Below, piece after piece: positions 40,410-52,677 of a stretch of 64,000 nt of DNA (its first letter is position 1; every line of letters starts with the position of its first letter). The stretch spans positions 4,402,001 through 4,466,000 of the forward strand of contig QEYB01001046.1 of the NCBI GenBank assembly GCA_017562135.1, in the 5' to 3' direction. The DNA is from Dipylidium caninum (Eukaryota; Platyhelminthes; Cestoda; Cyclophyllidea; Dipylidiidae). A program made the translations under genes and the position numbers. The notes below the pieces were generated by a model, which did no database searches, had not been told where the DNA came from, and saw nothing but the letters and a program-made list of their open reading frames with translations.

Positions 40410-41015
40410 TCATGCAACGATTAAGAACGCCGTACTCGTTTCTCCTTTTGCGGCCAGGCTTTTGCAATCAAGAAACTTGTCTAACGTAACTTCGATGCAT
40501 CTGCCCATTACGATGTGAACCTGTTTATTACTGAAAAAAAAACCGAGATTTTCATTGATTACTGTGGACAGCAGCAACAATTGTTTACTGCATTTACTTA
40601 CTTAGACCCAGAGTTGTTTGTAACTATAAACCTACATTTCCTGTCATTAGGCTAAACAACTGTTACACTCGATGGTGTTAATTTGTTCCGCGATGATACA
40701 TGCAAATCACTTAAGTTTTCAGCACTCATGCTCAGTAGAAGTTCTCACGAAAGCGGGGGGAATTTGCTTTCCATTTCAACCTTGCCGCCTCGTAAGATGA
40801 CTTAGCGGATAACTTACGTGGTAAACTTGTGTAAGCGTGGGAATGGTTGCAAGAAAGTCGTTGATATTTCCTCCATGGTAGCCATTATAAATATGGTGGC
40901 TGATTCCTCTGTATTGGGCTTTAGGTGTTCTTTGATTTGGTACGTCAAATAAACAACCGAACGCCTGTTCCAAAGAAGACTCGGACAAAGAAAAAGTGCA
41001 GTATCTGTTAGACAT
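40410..41015 (-). CDS. Possible two-exon gene for a 102-residue protein
   Basis: Not recognised. Exon 41015-40818 starts at ATG (MSNRYCTFSL) and ends TLTQVYH before a strong GTAAGT donor. Exon 40520-40410 follows an AAACAG acceptor and reads VHIVMGRCIEVTLDKFLDCK to a TGA. Both are phase 0 and the 297-nt intron has normal borders. The protein has no signal peptide or membrane segment. A second upstream ATG in good context (41151, ACCATGG) starts a different frame that stops at 41010. The gene could also be longer at its 5' end if the CTAACAG at 41000-41006 is used as an acceptor. It would lie inside the Rap1 gene on the opposite strand if Rap1 continues further downstream. Confidence 0.4.
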
Positions 41016-41151
41016 ACATGTCTTCTCGGCCACTACATTTATTTCCTTTGTCTGTCGAAGCTATGCGAAGGGCAGCGAACTCTCCATCATGGTCGCCAAC
41101 CGCGTCTCCTACTTCTCTCGCTCCTCTTCCTCTCCCTTTCTCCTCCATGGT

Positions 41152-44100
41152 TAAGAGATGATGACAATCTGTGCACTCGCTTATTTCGAAAACTACTCTG
41201 CCTTCTGAATGAACGGTTTCTCTGGTTCCTTATTACTATTGTTCTATATTCTCTAGCGCACATCAACTCACTAACATCGCCGTTTTTTGTATCGTTTCGT
41301 GTCTATTTTTTCGACAAACGATCACTCGCTTCTTTTCTTCTCTTTTCCCCTTCAGTTCAGCTCGCCGCAAGCCGATTGGGCCGGTGCCGAAAACTTGTCT
41401 TTTCCCATTTTTTATACTCTCCGTACTTTACTTCCTCAATTTTACTCTCTATTGTGCTTCTCCTGTTTGTCTCTTCCTTAAACGTTATTCCTTGATGCTA
41501 ATACACTGTGCTGATCGCGAAACGTCGCCGACGAACTGCATCTTGGCGTGATGGGATTTTCAAGGCAGGGGTGCGTTTTTAACGCTGAATTCGTGGCCAA
41601 ACGGTCACGAGTGGATAAATACCTATGACTTGCGGATAGCAACGACTTGAACCTCTGGGACACTCATTTTAGGGTCAAAATACGGACTCTGAAGGCTTCA
41701 GGAGAATGTACCATGGTCACGGCGCTGGAGGAGGTTAGGCTTGCAAAAAATGAGTGCCTGCATACTTCGCTACTCGCAAATAATTAGTAGGGAATGCGGA
41801 GATGATGCAGCCTGCCGGTGATTAAAACAATCGAGGGTAGCAGAATGGAATCAAATTTCGGATCGAATTCATGCTCGGAGCTTGTGTACAGACAAGAACC
41901 TCTGGAGAATTCCAGCGCGCCATTTTGGAAGACAAGGCGTTGAGATCGACGGCGCCATTTCATCGCTTACAATTCACCAAAATTTGAATGCAATTATGTT
42001 TTTTTTCTCGAGGGACTCCCGTACTATGCGCAAAATTCATTGCAGACTTTGCTTTCTCCACAACATACCAGACAGGCAAGGAAAGCACAAGCATTTGGCT
42101 GGTTCGGGACCATCGTCATGGCATCCTTTCTTGCCATCAATTACGCAAATAACGATATTTTACATGTCGCAAGTTCACGTTTGCGGCGAGTGAAACTTAT
42201 ACAAACGTCTAGTGAGACCTCATTTGCTTTAAAATCGAATTTCCACCGCCTCCTACCTCCTTATCCCCTCATTACTAAGAATGTGAGCCGATAATCCCTC
42301 ACCAACGCTTTCGCTTATATGCTTATATATCGAGGAGGATTTTGCTGGATATGGGCGTGACTGGCCAGCGCAAGCTAATCCAGTCGAGAAATTGCCAAAA
42401 TGCTATAAAGCCAGACTCAGGGAAAGTGAATCAACCTCTGAGTTTGTTTCACTTAATCGCACTTCGTCAATCACCTAGTCGGAGATCGGTGTCGCCGTCA
42501 CCCAAAATCCACTATGAGGAGATGCCATAAGGTCTCGCTCCATCATGGCATGAGGCAAGGACCCTCAAATCCGTGCCCCAGAACATATTCTCACTGGGTC
42601 AAGGCACGCTCTACTGTGTCCTCACTTCTCGCTTCCCTCTAGTCTTTCCTCCGCTCACTTTGTCTATCACTCGGTTAATTTAGTTGTTACTTAATCAGCT
42701 AACCAGGCGTGTTGCGGTTGGCTGGCAGGGCGCTAATAAAACAGGCTGACTAAGCGTCAACAGGCGCGGTTCGGCGAGCACAGCGATCATCCGAACTGCA
42801 TCCTCTCTTCCACCTTCGGCAATATGAAATGGGAAATTTCTTGTCTTCCGAGTGGATAAGCAGCCGACACGACCCTCTTTTCCCCCATTCGACGGTGCAA
42901 CTCATTCAACTCATACTTTGCTATTCACATTTTTCCGTCTCGTTTTTCCCAAACAGGGAAGATATGTACAAGTGTGGGAGCGTTGTCGATAGTTGTAACA
43001 AGAAGAAAGGTCATGAGAACTTGTTAAGTCTCTTCCACAAAGGTCCTGGAAGAGTGTCCTTCCAAAGTGTATGGCGAGCTGATTGGCATTCTCGGAATGC
43101 AATACAATGCGAGGGGGTGTGAATTGCTTTTTGCCTTCGCTCCCATTCTGGCAAGGACGTCGTCGCGGGGCTCAAGTGAAGCAAAGCCTCATGAGTGTTC
43201 ACTTCCAGCCGTTTTACAGCGGAAAGACCACATCTATGCGCCATTTTAGAAATAGTGCCACTGTGTGGCTAGAGAAGGCAGTGCCGAGTAATTTATCGCT
43301 GTGAGTGAGCATCATTTGTTGTTGATGCATTCTGCCATCTTGTGCCTCGACGTGGACACATCCCGCGGCCGTGTCCACAGGTTACGGCTGCAACGAGGCC
43401 TTGTCGTCGATCGCCGGAGAAGCAGGGTGCTTCTCGGCTGACCAGAAGCGCTCGCTCTCACCCGAGCGGTGTGGAACGCGTGTCATTTGGACCCGAGAAG
43501 GTGTCGGAATACGCACGAGTCTCTGCTCCTTTCCGAACAACGCCTCAGTTAAACAGGAAAGAACTCGCGAGTCAACTGATTCGAAAGCAAACTTGCCTCA
43601 AGGTGAATTAAAGAGCTCCCAATGAAGCAAGATTGTGATGAAACGCCCCGTGAAAGTAAGGACACTTCCTAAAGCAACCCGAAACGCTTTAATCTTCTAT
43701 TCAAAGACGTGAGATCCCTTGTCGGTGGAGAACTTGGCTCAGTGAAGAAAGTTGGGAGCAAAGTAGGTTCTCAGGCCTTTGAGAAGTTTGCGACAGCGAC
43801 GTGAAGCAGACCTCGAGAGAAGGCAGTATGAGCTGTTGAGGTGCACGCCAGGGACAAGTTCCAAAGCCGCGGCAAGCAAGTGTCGTAAGTTGGGGACCGT
43901 GGCAGGATGAGGATGGCGCAACAGAGAGGGGGCATATTGTCTCCTTTGCGTAGTCGCTGCTCGTGGAATACAACCCCGGCGCCGTGATGCGTGAGAGAGC
44001 AGAGAAGAGACGGAATGGTAGAGCGACGTTTCTGGACCGTATTTGCTGCTACTCGCGAAACTCATTTACCATAATGTACATTAGCGGAATTCCTGTTGAC

Positions 44101-46300
44101 CAGAGCATTAGGTGGTTAAGGAGAGGACGATACAAGCGCAAAGCGGGGACCATATGAATCCTCAACAAGTCCGGAATGCACGCAACTGCCCTCCTCAAAT
44201 TACTTATGGCCTATACTTACGCTAAGGCGTGTCGACTCGCGTGCCCAAGTGGACAGGCTTCCTCGCCCCCCCACCCCACTCCCACCACCTCCGCCTCGTC
44301 CTCCTCCCCTCTGCTCGTCTTCGCTCCCCCTGCCCCCTGCCTCCCTCTCTTCCAACTCCTCGTCCACTCCCATCGCTGCCAGAAACAGTTTCAGTGGCAG
44401 CCGTAGAAGAGCCAGAGGCTACGGCAACACCCCTGCCACAGCTTGGGCAAGTCCGGCGGGTGTGGCGGCGGGAGCGGTGGCGGCGGCGGATGGACACGCA
44501 TTAGGCGCATCACATGTCACGCAAATAAGTGGGTATTTTTAATAGCCACCATATACTTAGTTGTGTCATTACCGTGCGCTTGTAGCCGCAACGGGACGAT
44601 GGACCGCGGCGGGAGGGTGGTCAGAGGCATCTCCCTTTCCTCCCGTCCTACCTCTCCTCATGCAGCAGGGGCTGCTTTCGTGAAAGTTCCCTTAGGCATT
44701 AGGAGATTGGGATTGTGTCAGCCATTAGCTGGTATCGGGCGATTTTAACCACTGTTTGGCAAGGCGATTTAAACCTTCACCACAACAAACAGGGTTTAAG
44801 TTGTGTTCCACGAACGACGCAACAGCTCCTGCTCATTGCTGCAGTAACTCAGGAGTTTCCTCTGGCGCTGATACTCATCGACCTCCTCTCAGTGCGGGTT
44901 TCCGGACAGGAGACCGCCATGCGACCCAGTTTACCCAACTCTGCACCCTTAGAATACGGGCCTGCAGGCATCGCCTTGCCTTCAATTCCGATCGGCTTTA
45001 CGTAGATGCTAACTTGGTTGTCGACTTGAACTCACATTTCTTATTACTGAAACGAGGGGCGGCGTGGATCTGTGAAAAGTTTTTCTTCCACAGAACACAA
45101 TTTTACCGGTGGATTCTCACACCCTCCAACGTGGCATGCAAAACTGTTGTGACACGAACTTATGCCAACCGGAACTGGTGTCTCAACGAAATAAAATAGT
45201 ACACGGATTGGTCCACAACCGGGGTCTCTAACAGGTTATGCAGGATGGAGACTTACCGCCAGAGAGGGATTTTCAATTTAAGTGGGAGGAATTCCTCCGG
45301 CTGCTCATTCACATCTTCGACTAAGAGGCGAGACAGTGAGAGCGTAACCACGAAGTCGTGGGTTCTTCAGCCTGCCGGGGAGCAAGTGGAGTATGAACAA
45401 TCCGGCGCCACCGCCTGTCCGCCTCTGGGGTCTCGAAGACCTCCCGTAAAAGGAGTGTTACCCACACTCGGGCCGCCTCCGCTGGCCTTTCAAAAAGGAG
45501 CACGCGGGCACCACGTCGTGGCCAGTGCAGCGTATTGCTACAATTCCCCCTTTCGACGCTCCGGCGCCTGTGCTTGAGGTTGTGCACAAAAAGTGTCAAG
45601 CCGTTTACCAGGCAGCAACTGCTGATTAATTTTGTTTCCTCTTGAGACGTTCACTCAGCCTGAATGTCGATATTAATTCGACATGCTTCGAGTAGAGAGG
45701 CAATGCGACCATCGTTTGTCTTCAAGACAAATTACTCAGCCTCCCAACTCATTTTGCGTCCGTGCCCAGATTTCAAATGGGTCGGATTGTAGGCAGGCAG
45801 ACTATGCTGCAGGTAGATGGAATTCGTGCCAGGCCTTACAGCTGCCTATTCACATCGCATTCGTGAAAGGAAAATAAAGGCTCCTTTACCACCGCAGGCT
45901 CACTGTTCTCTCAAATCCTCAAAGCCGCATGCCGATTCTCCTCATACCCGCAGCAGTAGGCGGACACAATTGTTGCATTCTTGGCTCAAATGAAAGACCT
46001 TTGGCGGAAAGATAGACAACACCAATTTGCTCGGGTGCACCGACATCTCGAGGTGTCGTTCTCACGCGTGGCGGAAGTTGGAGTGACGCTGGAGAATCAA
46101 ATACTTTTACGCTACTACCCACGTCGCAGGGACCGAAGTGATCGAGCACTCAAATACCCCGGGGCAGCAGACTAAAATGAACTATTGTCGTTTCGCCCAA
46201 TTTGAACTAAATGTAAGGCAAAAGGAGGCGGGAATCAGCTTACGGGTGTAAAAGATGGCGAAACAATCTATCGCATTTTCTGAGCTGTCCAAATTCAAAT
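41152..46300. other. Intergenic, low-complexity tracts, no gene confirmed
   Basis: About 5 kb. It contains a pyrimidine-rich tract at 44262-44360 (C/T on the plus strand) followed by GGC-rich sequence at 44455-44492, and GC-rich stretches near 43340-43560 and 45360-45560. The open frames here (for example 43342-43625 and 44222-44542) result from base composition and overlap on both strands. I found no splice-consistent gene. Confidence 0.4.
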
Positions 46301-46304
46301 TTGG

Positions 46305-46468
46305 CCAATCAAGCCAACGCGCGCATTCGGCTGTCCGCCTGCTCGCGCGGTCAAGTCGCCTCCTCCCATTGGCCCTCGCCGTCCCCATTTAGCCCCCCGT
46401 GGCCTATTGGTCGTCAACGGGACGAGTCCTGTGGCCCCTTCACTTTCTCCTCCCCTTCGTCCATATAA
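46305..46468 (+). promoter_or_regulatory. CCAAT/TATA promoter of the zinc-finger gene
   Basis: CCAAT at 46305-46309 and inverted CCAAT (ATTGG) at 46368-46372 and 46406-46410, the NF-Y recognition core, followed by TATAA at 46464-46468. A start site about 30 bp downstream (near 46495) would place the proposed initiator ATG at 46516 in a very short leader. The surrounding 46310-46440 is GC-rich with CpGs. Confidence 0.6.
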
Positions 46469-46515
46469 GCGATTCATGTCCAGTCAACGGCAGACTATTG
46501 CGTTTCACTTCTCCC

Positions 46516-49223
46516 ATGTGGTCTGACACTCAGGTTAGTTTTCCCATACCTCGGTTTCAATTGGACCTCGGTCTGCTGGCCGTTCCAGCGCATCTCCCTG
46601 CTCCAGCGCTCCCGTTAGGTCTTTCTGGTCGCCGCGGAACATTGTGACGAGGTCCACGTGGGGTGCGGACGCACTTAGTTTGACCGCAATGACATTCTCA
46701 TCCATGAGCTAAGAAAGTAGGTTGGCCGGGAGCTAAAGGGATGAGATGGAGTCATTCTACTCAACGGCCTGGCAGTGTTGCGTCCACTCGATTGTAGTGA
46801 TTTGCCTTAACTGACTTGAACGTATGTCGTAGTCCGATCAGTTTAGAAGAAATACCTCCTCGCATAAACCTTTAGTTTAACTGTGCGCCTCTCTTTCCCC
46901 AGCCGCGACGCCCCGACGTGAGATTGCCCTTACCCCCACCCTCAGTCCTCCGCCCACCATTGATAATTGGTTCCTTTGGGGAAATTTTAGTTTTCACATC
47001 TTTTGGAGTCGTACGGGCCGCTGCACAATCCGCTTTATCCAAGCACACTGCTGCAGATGCTCTCACTTGCCTGGACTACCTCGCGTTCTTGCATTAATCC
47101 TGCTCCCGAATGGATGGGAACAGTGGAGGAGGCGGAGGAGAAGGCCTTGGATCTTTCCGTAAAGTCGCCGTCAATCCGAGGCTTGGCGGCGGCGAACCTC
47201 TCTCTTCCCTCCCCCTCCATGGATTTATCAGACTCGTCTTGTTCAGTCACCGACTGTCCTCTCCTCCCACTCACTTTCGACCAGAACTTGTCATGTCCAC
47301 TCTGCAAGAAATCCTTCAGATTTGAGAAGAACCTCCTACGTCATCTGCAGAAAGCCCACGCTGCTGGCAACGAAGAGTCAATTCTTAAATGCAAACTATG
47401 TCCCTACACAACGCGCCACTACAGCAACATGTACGTACACATTCGGACTCACACGGGTAAGTGAGTGGACCTTATGCAGCACGGCGACTTTGCCCCGCCC
47501 CGCCGCCGCCCGCCCCGCCCCGCCCCGCCCCGCCCCGCCCCGCCCCGCCCCGCCCCGCCCGCCCGCCCCGCCCCCGCCCCGCCCCGCCCCGCCCTTCCAC
47601 GATGCCCCGGCGCGCATTGCCAGTGGGCATCATCCCCATCGATAGAAGGGGGTCCTGTCAAAAAGCGCCGCCACAGGGTTGTTCAAGTGCGTCTTTGGTG
47701 GTGAGCTTCAACAATCAGCAACATCTCCGAGGTAGCCCTCGTCTCCTCAAAAGTGTGATCACCAAACAGTGGCGACGCTCGAGCCAGACCTTTCATTTCA
47801 GGACTTGCGGGGTGGGCCCCCTCAATGCGAGACTTCAAGTACCAAATGGAGTACGCGCGGTGACATAGAGGTGCTCGTCTCTTTTTTTGTGTGATTAGAG
47901 TCAGAAGGCGGCACTGGATATGCCTAGTGCACTTTAGCGAATCCTCTCTCTCTCTCTTTGTAACTCATGTCAGCTTTGTTTGCACAGCTTCACACTGTCG
48001 CGGGTTGTGACGCAGTTGGCATTCCTTCTACCTGGTGAACTTCGACCTGAGCTGATGGTCATTTGTGCCTATTACTTGCTATTAGCTGCACTTTATTCCC
48101 AGCTAAACACCGCCATCGCGAACGATTTGACATCGGTTTGTGACGCTTTGGTGCTCACAACTCCGGCAATTTTTGTCCACCCCCGTTTCTTGCCCCAAAT
48201 AGCGCATATTGCAAGACACTTACGTAAGGAGGGTGGGTCATCGAAGGTCGAGGAGGAGGTGGAAACAGCTCCATTCTCTTACCTACCACGCAGACCCGAC
48301 TGACTGCGCCACCGCAGCCCACCTCCGAGAAGCGGCGACGAGCGAGGTTAATCCGCCTAGTAGTCTGGATGGAGGCCGGGGAAGTGACGAACTTGGGACT
48401 CCGTTCTCGAGAAACAGGGACGCGAGAAGCAGCGAGTGGTTGTTCTTCATTCACGTAGCGCCAAGTGCAAGAAAGCGGCTGAAGGTGCCACTACCTGTCG
48501 CGGTGTCGAGTCGAGTGCCACTCCTATGAGCAGTTGGAGTTTCGGCACAGTAAGTGCCTTCTCACGGCGCTTGGCTCGTTCGTGCAGCAGCTCCTCGAGC
48601 TCACTGACCTCTGCCCTTAGACGCGGCCTGGAGATACCCGCTAAAAGGGAAGACGTTAAAGGCTTAGGTGGACATTCATGCAATGCCAGACGAGTGGGAG
48701 TTTAATTCCACCGACTGAAAACTCGGTTGGCAGTCAAAGTAGGGAGCCAACTATTGGACAATAAGCTTGTATTTTGCTCTCTCACCAGCTTTTGCTGTCA
48801 TGCTTACGTGTCTTAACGTATTTTTCAGGTGACAAACCCTATTCCTGCTCGGGATGCGGAGCCTCCTTCACCCAGGGGTCTTCGTTGAAACTGCACATCC
48901 GCTCGCGGCACGATGAAAATATGTCCTACTTCTCCCTCTCCCGCAAACCCGGGAAGAGCAACTTGACCAAGTTATGGACTCGGGTGGTCAGGTTGGATTC
49001 CAACTTCAATTTGCCCGTAGCCCACTCCTCAGTCTTCCTCTTTCCGCCACAGCATCTAATGGGTCCGACCTTACCCGCGACCTCTGTCAACGGCTCCCGA
49101 GACATTTGGAGTAGCTGCGGCACCCGCTCCAACGGCGCCAAGCGGTACGACATGCCTCGGAAGCGACCTCATGGGTGCTTCTCGGTGGAGGCGTTGACCT
49201 CTTCGTCGTCACCTCCGGAGTAG
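46516..49223 (+). CDS. C2H2 zinc-finger transcription factor with a CtBP-type motif
   Basis: Probable nuclear DNA-binding regulator. Exons 46516-46533 (MWSDTQ, donor GTTAGT), 46991-47456 and 48829-49223 join in frame to 292 residues. There are three C2H2 fingers: residues 108-129 (CPLCKKSFRFEKNLLRHL start), 140-160 (CKLCPYTTRHYSNMYVHIRT start) and 168-189 (CSGCGASFTQGSSLKLHI start). The linker between fingers 2 and 3 is the canonical TGDKPY type; that between 1 and 2 is longer. Residues 58-62 read ALDLS, close to the PxDLS motif that recruits the CtBP corepressor, suggesting repression. The C-terminal 100 residues are Ser-rich without a domain. The first exon is short and inferred from phase, promoter position and splice sites, so the N-terminus is the least certain part. 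I cannot assign an orthologue. Confidence 0.85.
47491..47594 (+). repeat. (CCCCG)n GC-rich minisatellite in an intron
   Basis: About 100 bp of almost pure C4G units with a few shortened copies, beginning about 35 bp after the donor of the second zinc-finger exon. The minus strand carries repeated GGGCGGGG, which fits both GC-box (Sp1-type) sites and G-quadruplex formation. Confidence 0.92.
47944..47957 (+). repeat. (CT)n microsatellite
   Basis: Seven CT dinucleotides in the last intron of the zinc-finger gene. Confidence 0.85.
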
Positions 49224-52200
49224 GAACATTTGAGTTAACTTTGAATGTCTCTCGGCAAACACGTTACTCTCACCTTAAAGACTAAAATTTTAAGTACGGA
49301 AATCGACTGGAGTTGGGAAGATAAGGTCAGTTAATAAATGCTTTGTTGACGAAAATCTTAGAAGAAAAGACAGTTCGAGAAAAACTTGATTAATTGAGTT
49401 AGGTATGTGGCAACGTCTGTGTCGCCTGTGCCAGTGATGCAGGCTGAAATGAAAGTTGTCTCGGAGATAAAAATATTTCTCACAAAAGTGAGTACTCTAC
49501 TCTTGCGCGAAGACTTCGCTGACGGATGACTCGAAGCTCTCACACACAGACCCGTGGCGTCGACGACGGTGTCGCAAAGAGCCCCTAAAGCGGTGACGAA
49601 GAGGCGCTCACCATGTGAGCCTTTGGGGCTGAAGATTTGCTGCGAGGCGAGAAAGGGGGGAGGGGAGGTCTGGGGGCTGGAGAGAAAAAGCCTGAGTCAT
49701 GGCATACGATCATTCCTGCTCTATACGTAGGCGTGAAGCTGTGAATAAGGGCTCCACGCCGTGACACACGCCACTGCTAGTCAAACGCGGATGAGGCTCC
49801 GAGCCTATCGGGCGGCAGTGCCAGGTCTGCTGCTCCGAAATGCGCCACCCGGTCTTGGCGGATGCAAATCCGCTTAGCAGATAGTCTACAGAAGTGGCGA
49901 AGCTATGTTCTCGCGAGAGCATGCAGAGGACGGATAGGTGATCGCGAGTCTCAATCGTTTGTCGTTAAGTGAGACCCTCTACGTTCTGCCATGCCCGTTG
50001 AAATGGAGGGATGAAAGAGTGCTGAAGGCACTATGTTCTGAACGGTAGAGATTTGAGAACAAAAACGATTTGTTAAACCAACAGCTTACTTAAACGAAAA
50101 ACATACTCGAAAGCACTGTACTAGGGGCCCAACCGGTTAAAACCACGTGGGTATGAACAGTTCACCTCTACTAAAAGAGGAGGCACAAGACCTACGTGGT
50201 GGGGAATTACGCGATGTTGCACACCCCTCCTCCCCCCTCCCGGCAAGAACCATGGGCATTCTGGTCTACCATGCCTGCCCAGTAGGGAATACAGACAAGA
50301 GACAAGTGGAAGACTTTCATGTCGCACCTTTATTCCGCTCTCCTCTTTCCCCATGTCATTTCGACGTGTTCAGATGAGCGGATGATAGAAGGATGAACGA
50401 TGTAGAGCGCAGTGGCATGTACTCAGACAAACAGGCCTAGAGGCCGTTCGTTTAGAGTCCTCAACCGAAATCGGTGGAAAAAGGAGGAGGACTCAGAGAG
50501 GAGGAGGAGGTGGAAAGTGGATTTTCACAATGGAAAAGGACATTGACTCAGTCTCGTTCTCTCCAACTCAATGTCCGCAAAACGAGGAAACGACTGCTTC
50601 TCGAAATTCTTAGTCCCATTGCGCTTAGGACGTATGGAAGTATGCCCGCCTGCCTGGCCACTACCCCGGGGAGCCGTGCTCTGGCCTCACTGCGAGGAGT
50701 TGGGATTTCGGGAAGTTGTCACACCCGCATTGCTCATTTGAGGAAAATTGAAGGTTTTGATAAAAAAGCAAGAGAAGAGCCTCAAAGTACTGGTGTGTAC
50801 GACAAATATGGAGGGACAAAGGACATGGAGGCGCCGAAGACAGCCATTCCACCACCTTATGACTTTCAACTCGATAGCAGTGAGGTGGCATTCCTGGGAT
50901 CAGCCTCTTTTCTCGAAACCGAGGATAAACTATGATGAGAAATTCTCAATTCCGAAGCGCGTAGGCTAAGGAAGTCACACCCATGAAAAAAGATAGTGTT
51001 TAAATTTATCTCTTGTTTTACGCACTTGGGTTGACAAGAAGTAGAAATTAAGCGGTTGTCGTTGTTTTATAGTACACTGCAAAGTGGGTGTGGAAGCGGC
51101 CTAAGGCGTCTTTAAAGCATTTTTTGCTCTGATGTAACAGCCGACTCGGATTCTCACCTTCTTGGCGTGAAGTATACCGTCAAAGGGACGTCGTCGTCGG
51201 ATGGTCCTACGCAAGGCGGTGATGCTGGGCCGAGGGGAGCTGTTTTGTGATCAGGCTCCGTGACCACGTCGGGGCCGTCGGAACCGTGTCGAGGACCGAG
51301 TGGCCCATGCGAGCTCGTCCATCGCTCTGCACTTAAACAAAACACTCACTGGGAGCATCATGTGAATGCCGCGACAGGGGCGTGAAAGCGACCTCTCCGT
51401 CGCAAAGGTCCGTTAACCGGACTGAGACGGCTACATATGAATTTCGCATGTATCCAAGAAGCAGGCGCAGTCGTCCTTTCCACGAAGGACGAACTTCAAG
51501 CTTTTTCCTATGTTTCCGCGCCGGTCGCGTGCATACTCACGTAGCCTTATGAGGCAGCCATTGGTGGTTAACGCATGCGGCCGTTACGCATTCCGTCCCT
51601 TGTTAGTCGAGCACCCACCACGTCGTCTTTCTCCGCCCCGTGTGCAAGCCCAAAGCGTATCCGCGGTGCCTGTACGCTCTCCGCACCTCCCCATTGTTGG
51701 GAGTTCAGAGCTCATGTGACACGGGGAGGAGAGGTGGAAGAAGGATTGAGGTGACATACCGCCTACTTCTGTAGCACTATGAGAGTCTTCCACGTCCTCG
51801 CCTCCGTGCAAGACGGAGCTACTGAAGTTGCAGTTTATTCGAAAGGTCAATTTCCTCTTCTGCAAAATCCAGCTAGACAATAACGAATTAACAAGTAAGT
51901 AAACGGATAAATAGGTAGATGATTTGGAGAGACAGGGGAATCACTGTCCTTCGGTTCCTGAAGGCAGAGCTGTCAAAAGAATCTTCTCCAACGCCTGGCA
52001 ACTGGCTGCTGCATCTCCCTCGCCACCGCCTGCTGTTAAGCGGGATTACGAGGCTTTTACTCGTCCCACTATTGAGCACTCTAATACCCAATATTCCCGC
52101 GTTTCTGCACATATTGCTTGGAGCAGAGCGTTGGGGAGACGGACTTCCCCCCTATCTCCTCCACGTAAGTCGACAAGCCGAAGTGCAGGGGTGAGCATAC

Positions 52201-52677
52201 CAGGAGACCCACTAAACGAAACCGGCCGAGATCGTGACCACTTCTGCCTTACGTATTCCGACTGGAACAAAAATTCGCCTTATTCTGCTCGTTACAGTGC
52301 AGTTGCCGAAACAGAATGCATTTGCCCCAATTTCACACTTAACCGAGTTTCACACGTTTGACCGACATATCTCTTGTTCTCACGTCCTAATTACTACAGC
52401 AGGTATTCGAGCGGAGCATTGTTACACTGGTGTTCGAGGGTGCAGCGATGGAGGCTTAACCAAGTACCTTCTAACGGGACGCGTCGCTGTATCAAACGCC
52501 CACCGTTGTATGCCTGATCATCCAAGCCGAACGTTTAAGCTATGGTTAGCGCCCTCAGGGACCATGGCAATGCGCTGCGTTCCGTGCAAAGTATTCAAAA
52601 CAGTAGTTGAGACTTGACAGGGAGCACTTTAATGCAAGAAAAATAACATGTTGCAGGCGAAAGAGTACACGCTAATG
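49224..52677. other. Intergenic, no gene confirmed
   Basis: About 3.4 kb between convergent genes. The longest frame, 50474-50935 on the plus strand (153 codons), overlaps frames on the other strand and shows no domain or flanking splice sites. Both neighbouring 3' UTRs should end here. Confidence 0.45.

Noticed and set aside
41343..41400. Fragment reading RRKPIGPVPKTC as the Rap1 C-terminus
   Set aside because: Resembles a basic tail followed by Cys, but no stop follows at the CAAX position and the preceding helix exon is absent.
44222..44542. Proline/arginine-rich frames on both strands
   Set aside because: Produced by a C/T-rich tract and GGC-rich sequence; typical low-complexity shadows.
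50474..50935. 153-codon plus-strand frame
   Set aside because: Purine-rich start, no recognisable domain, no flanking splice signals and competing frames on the other strand.
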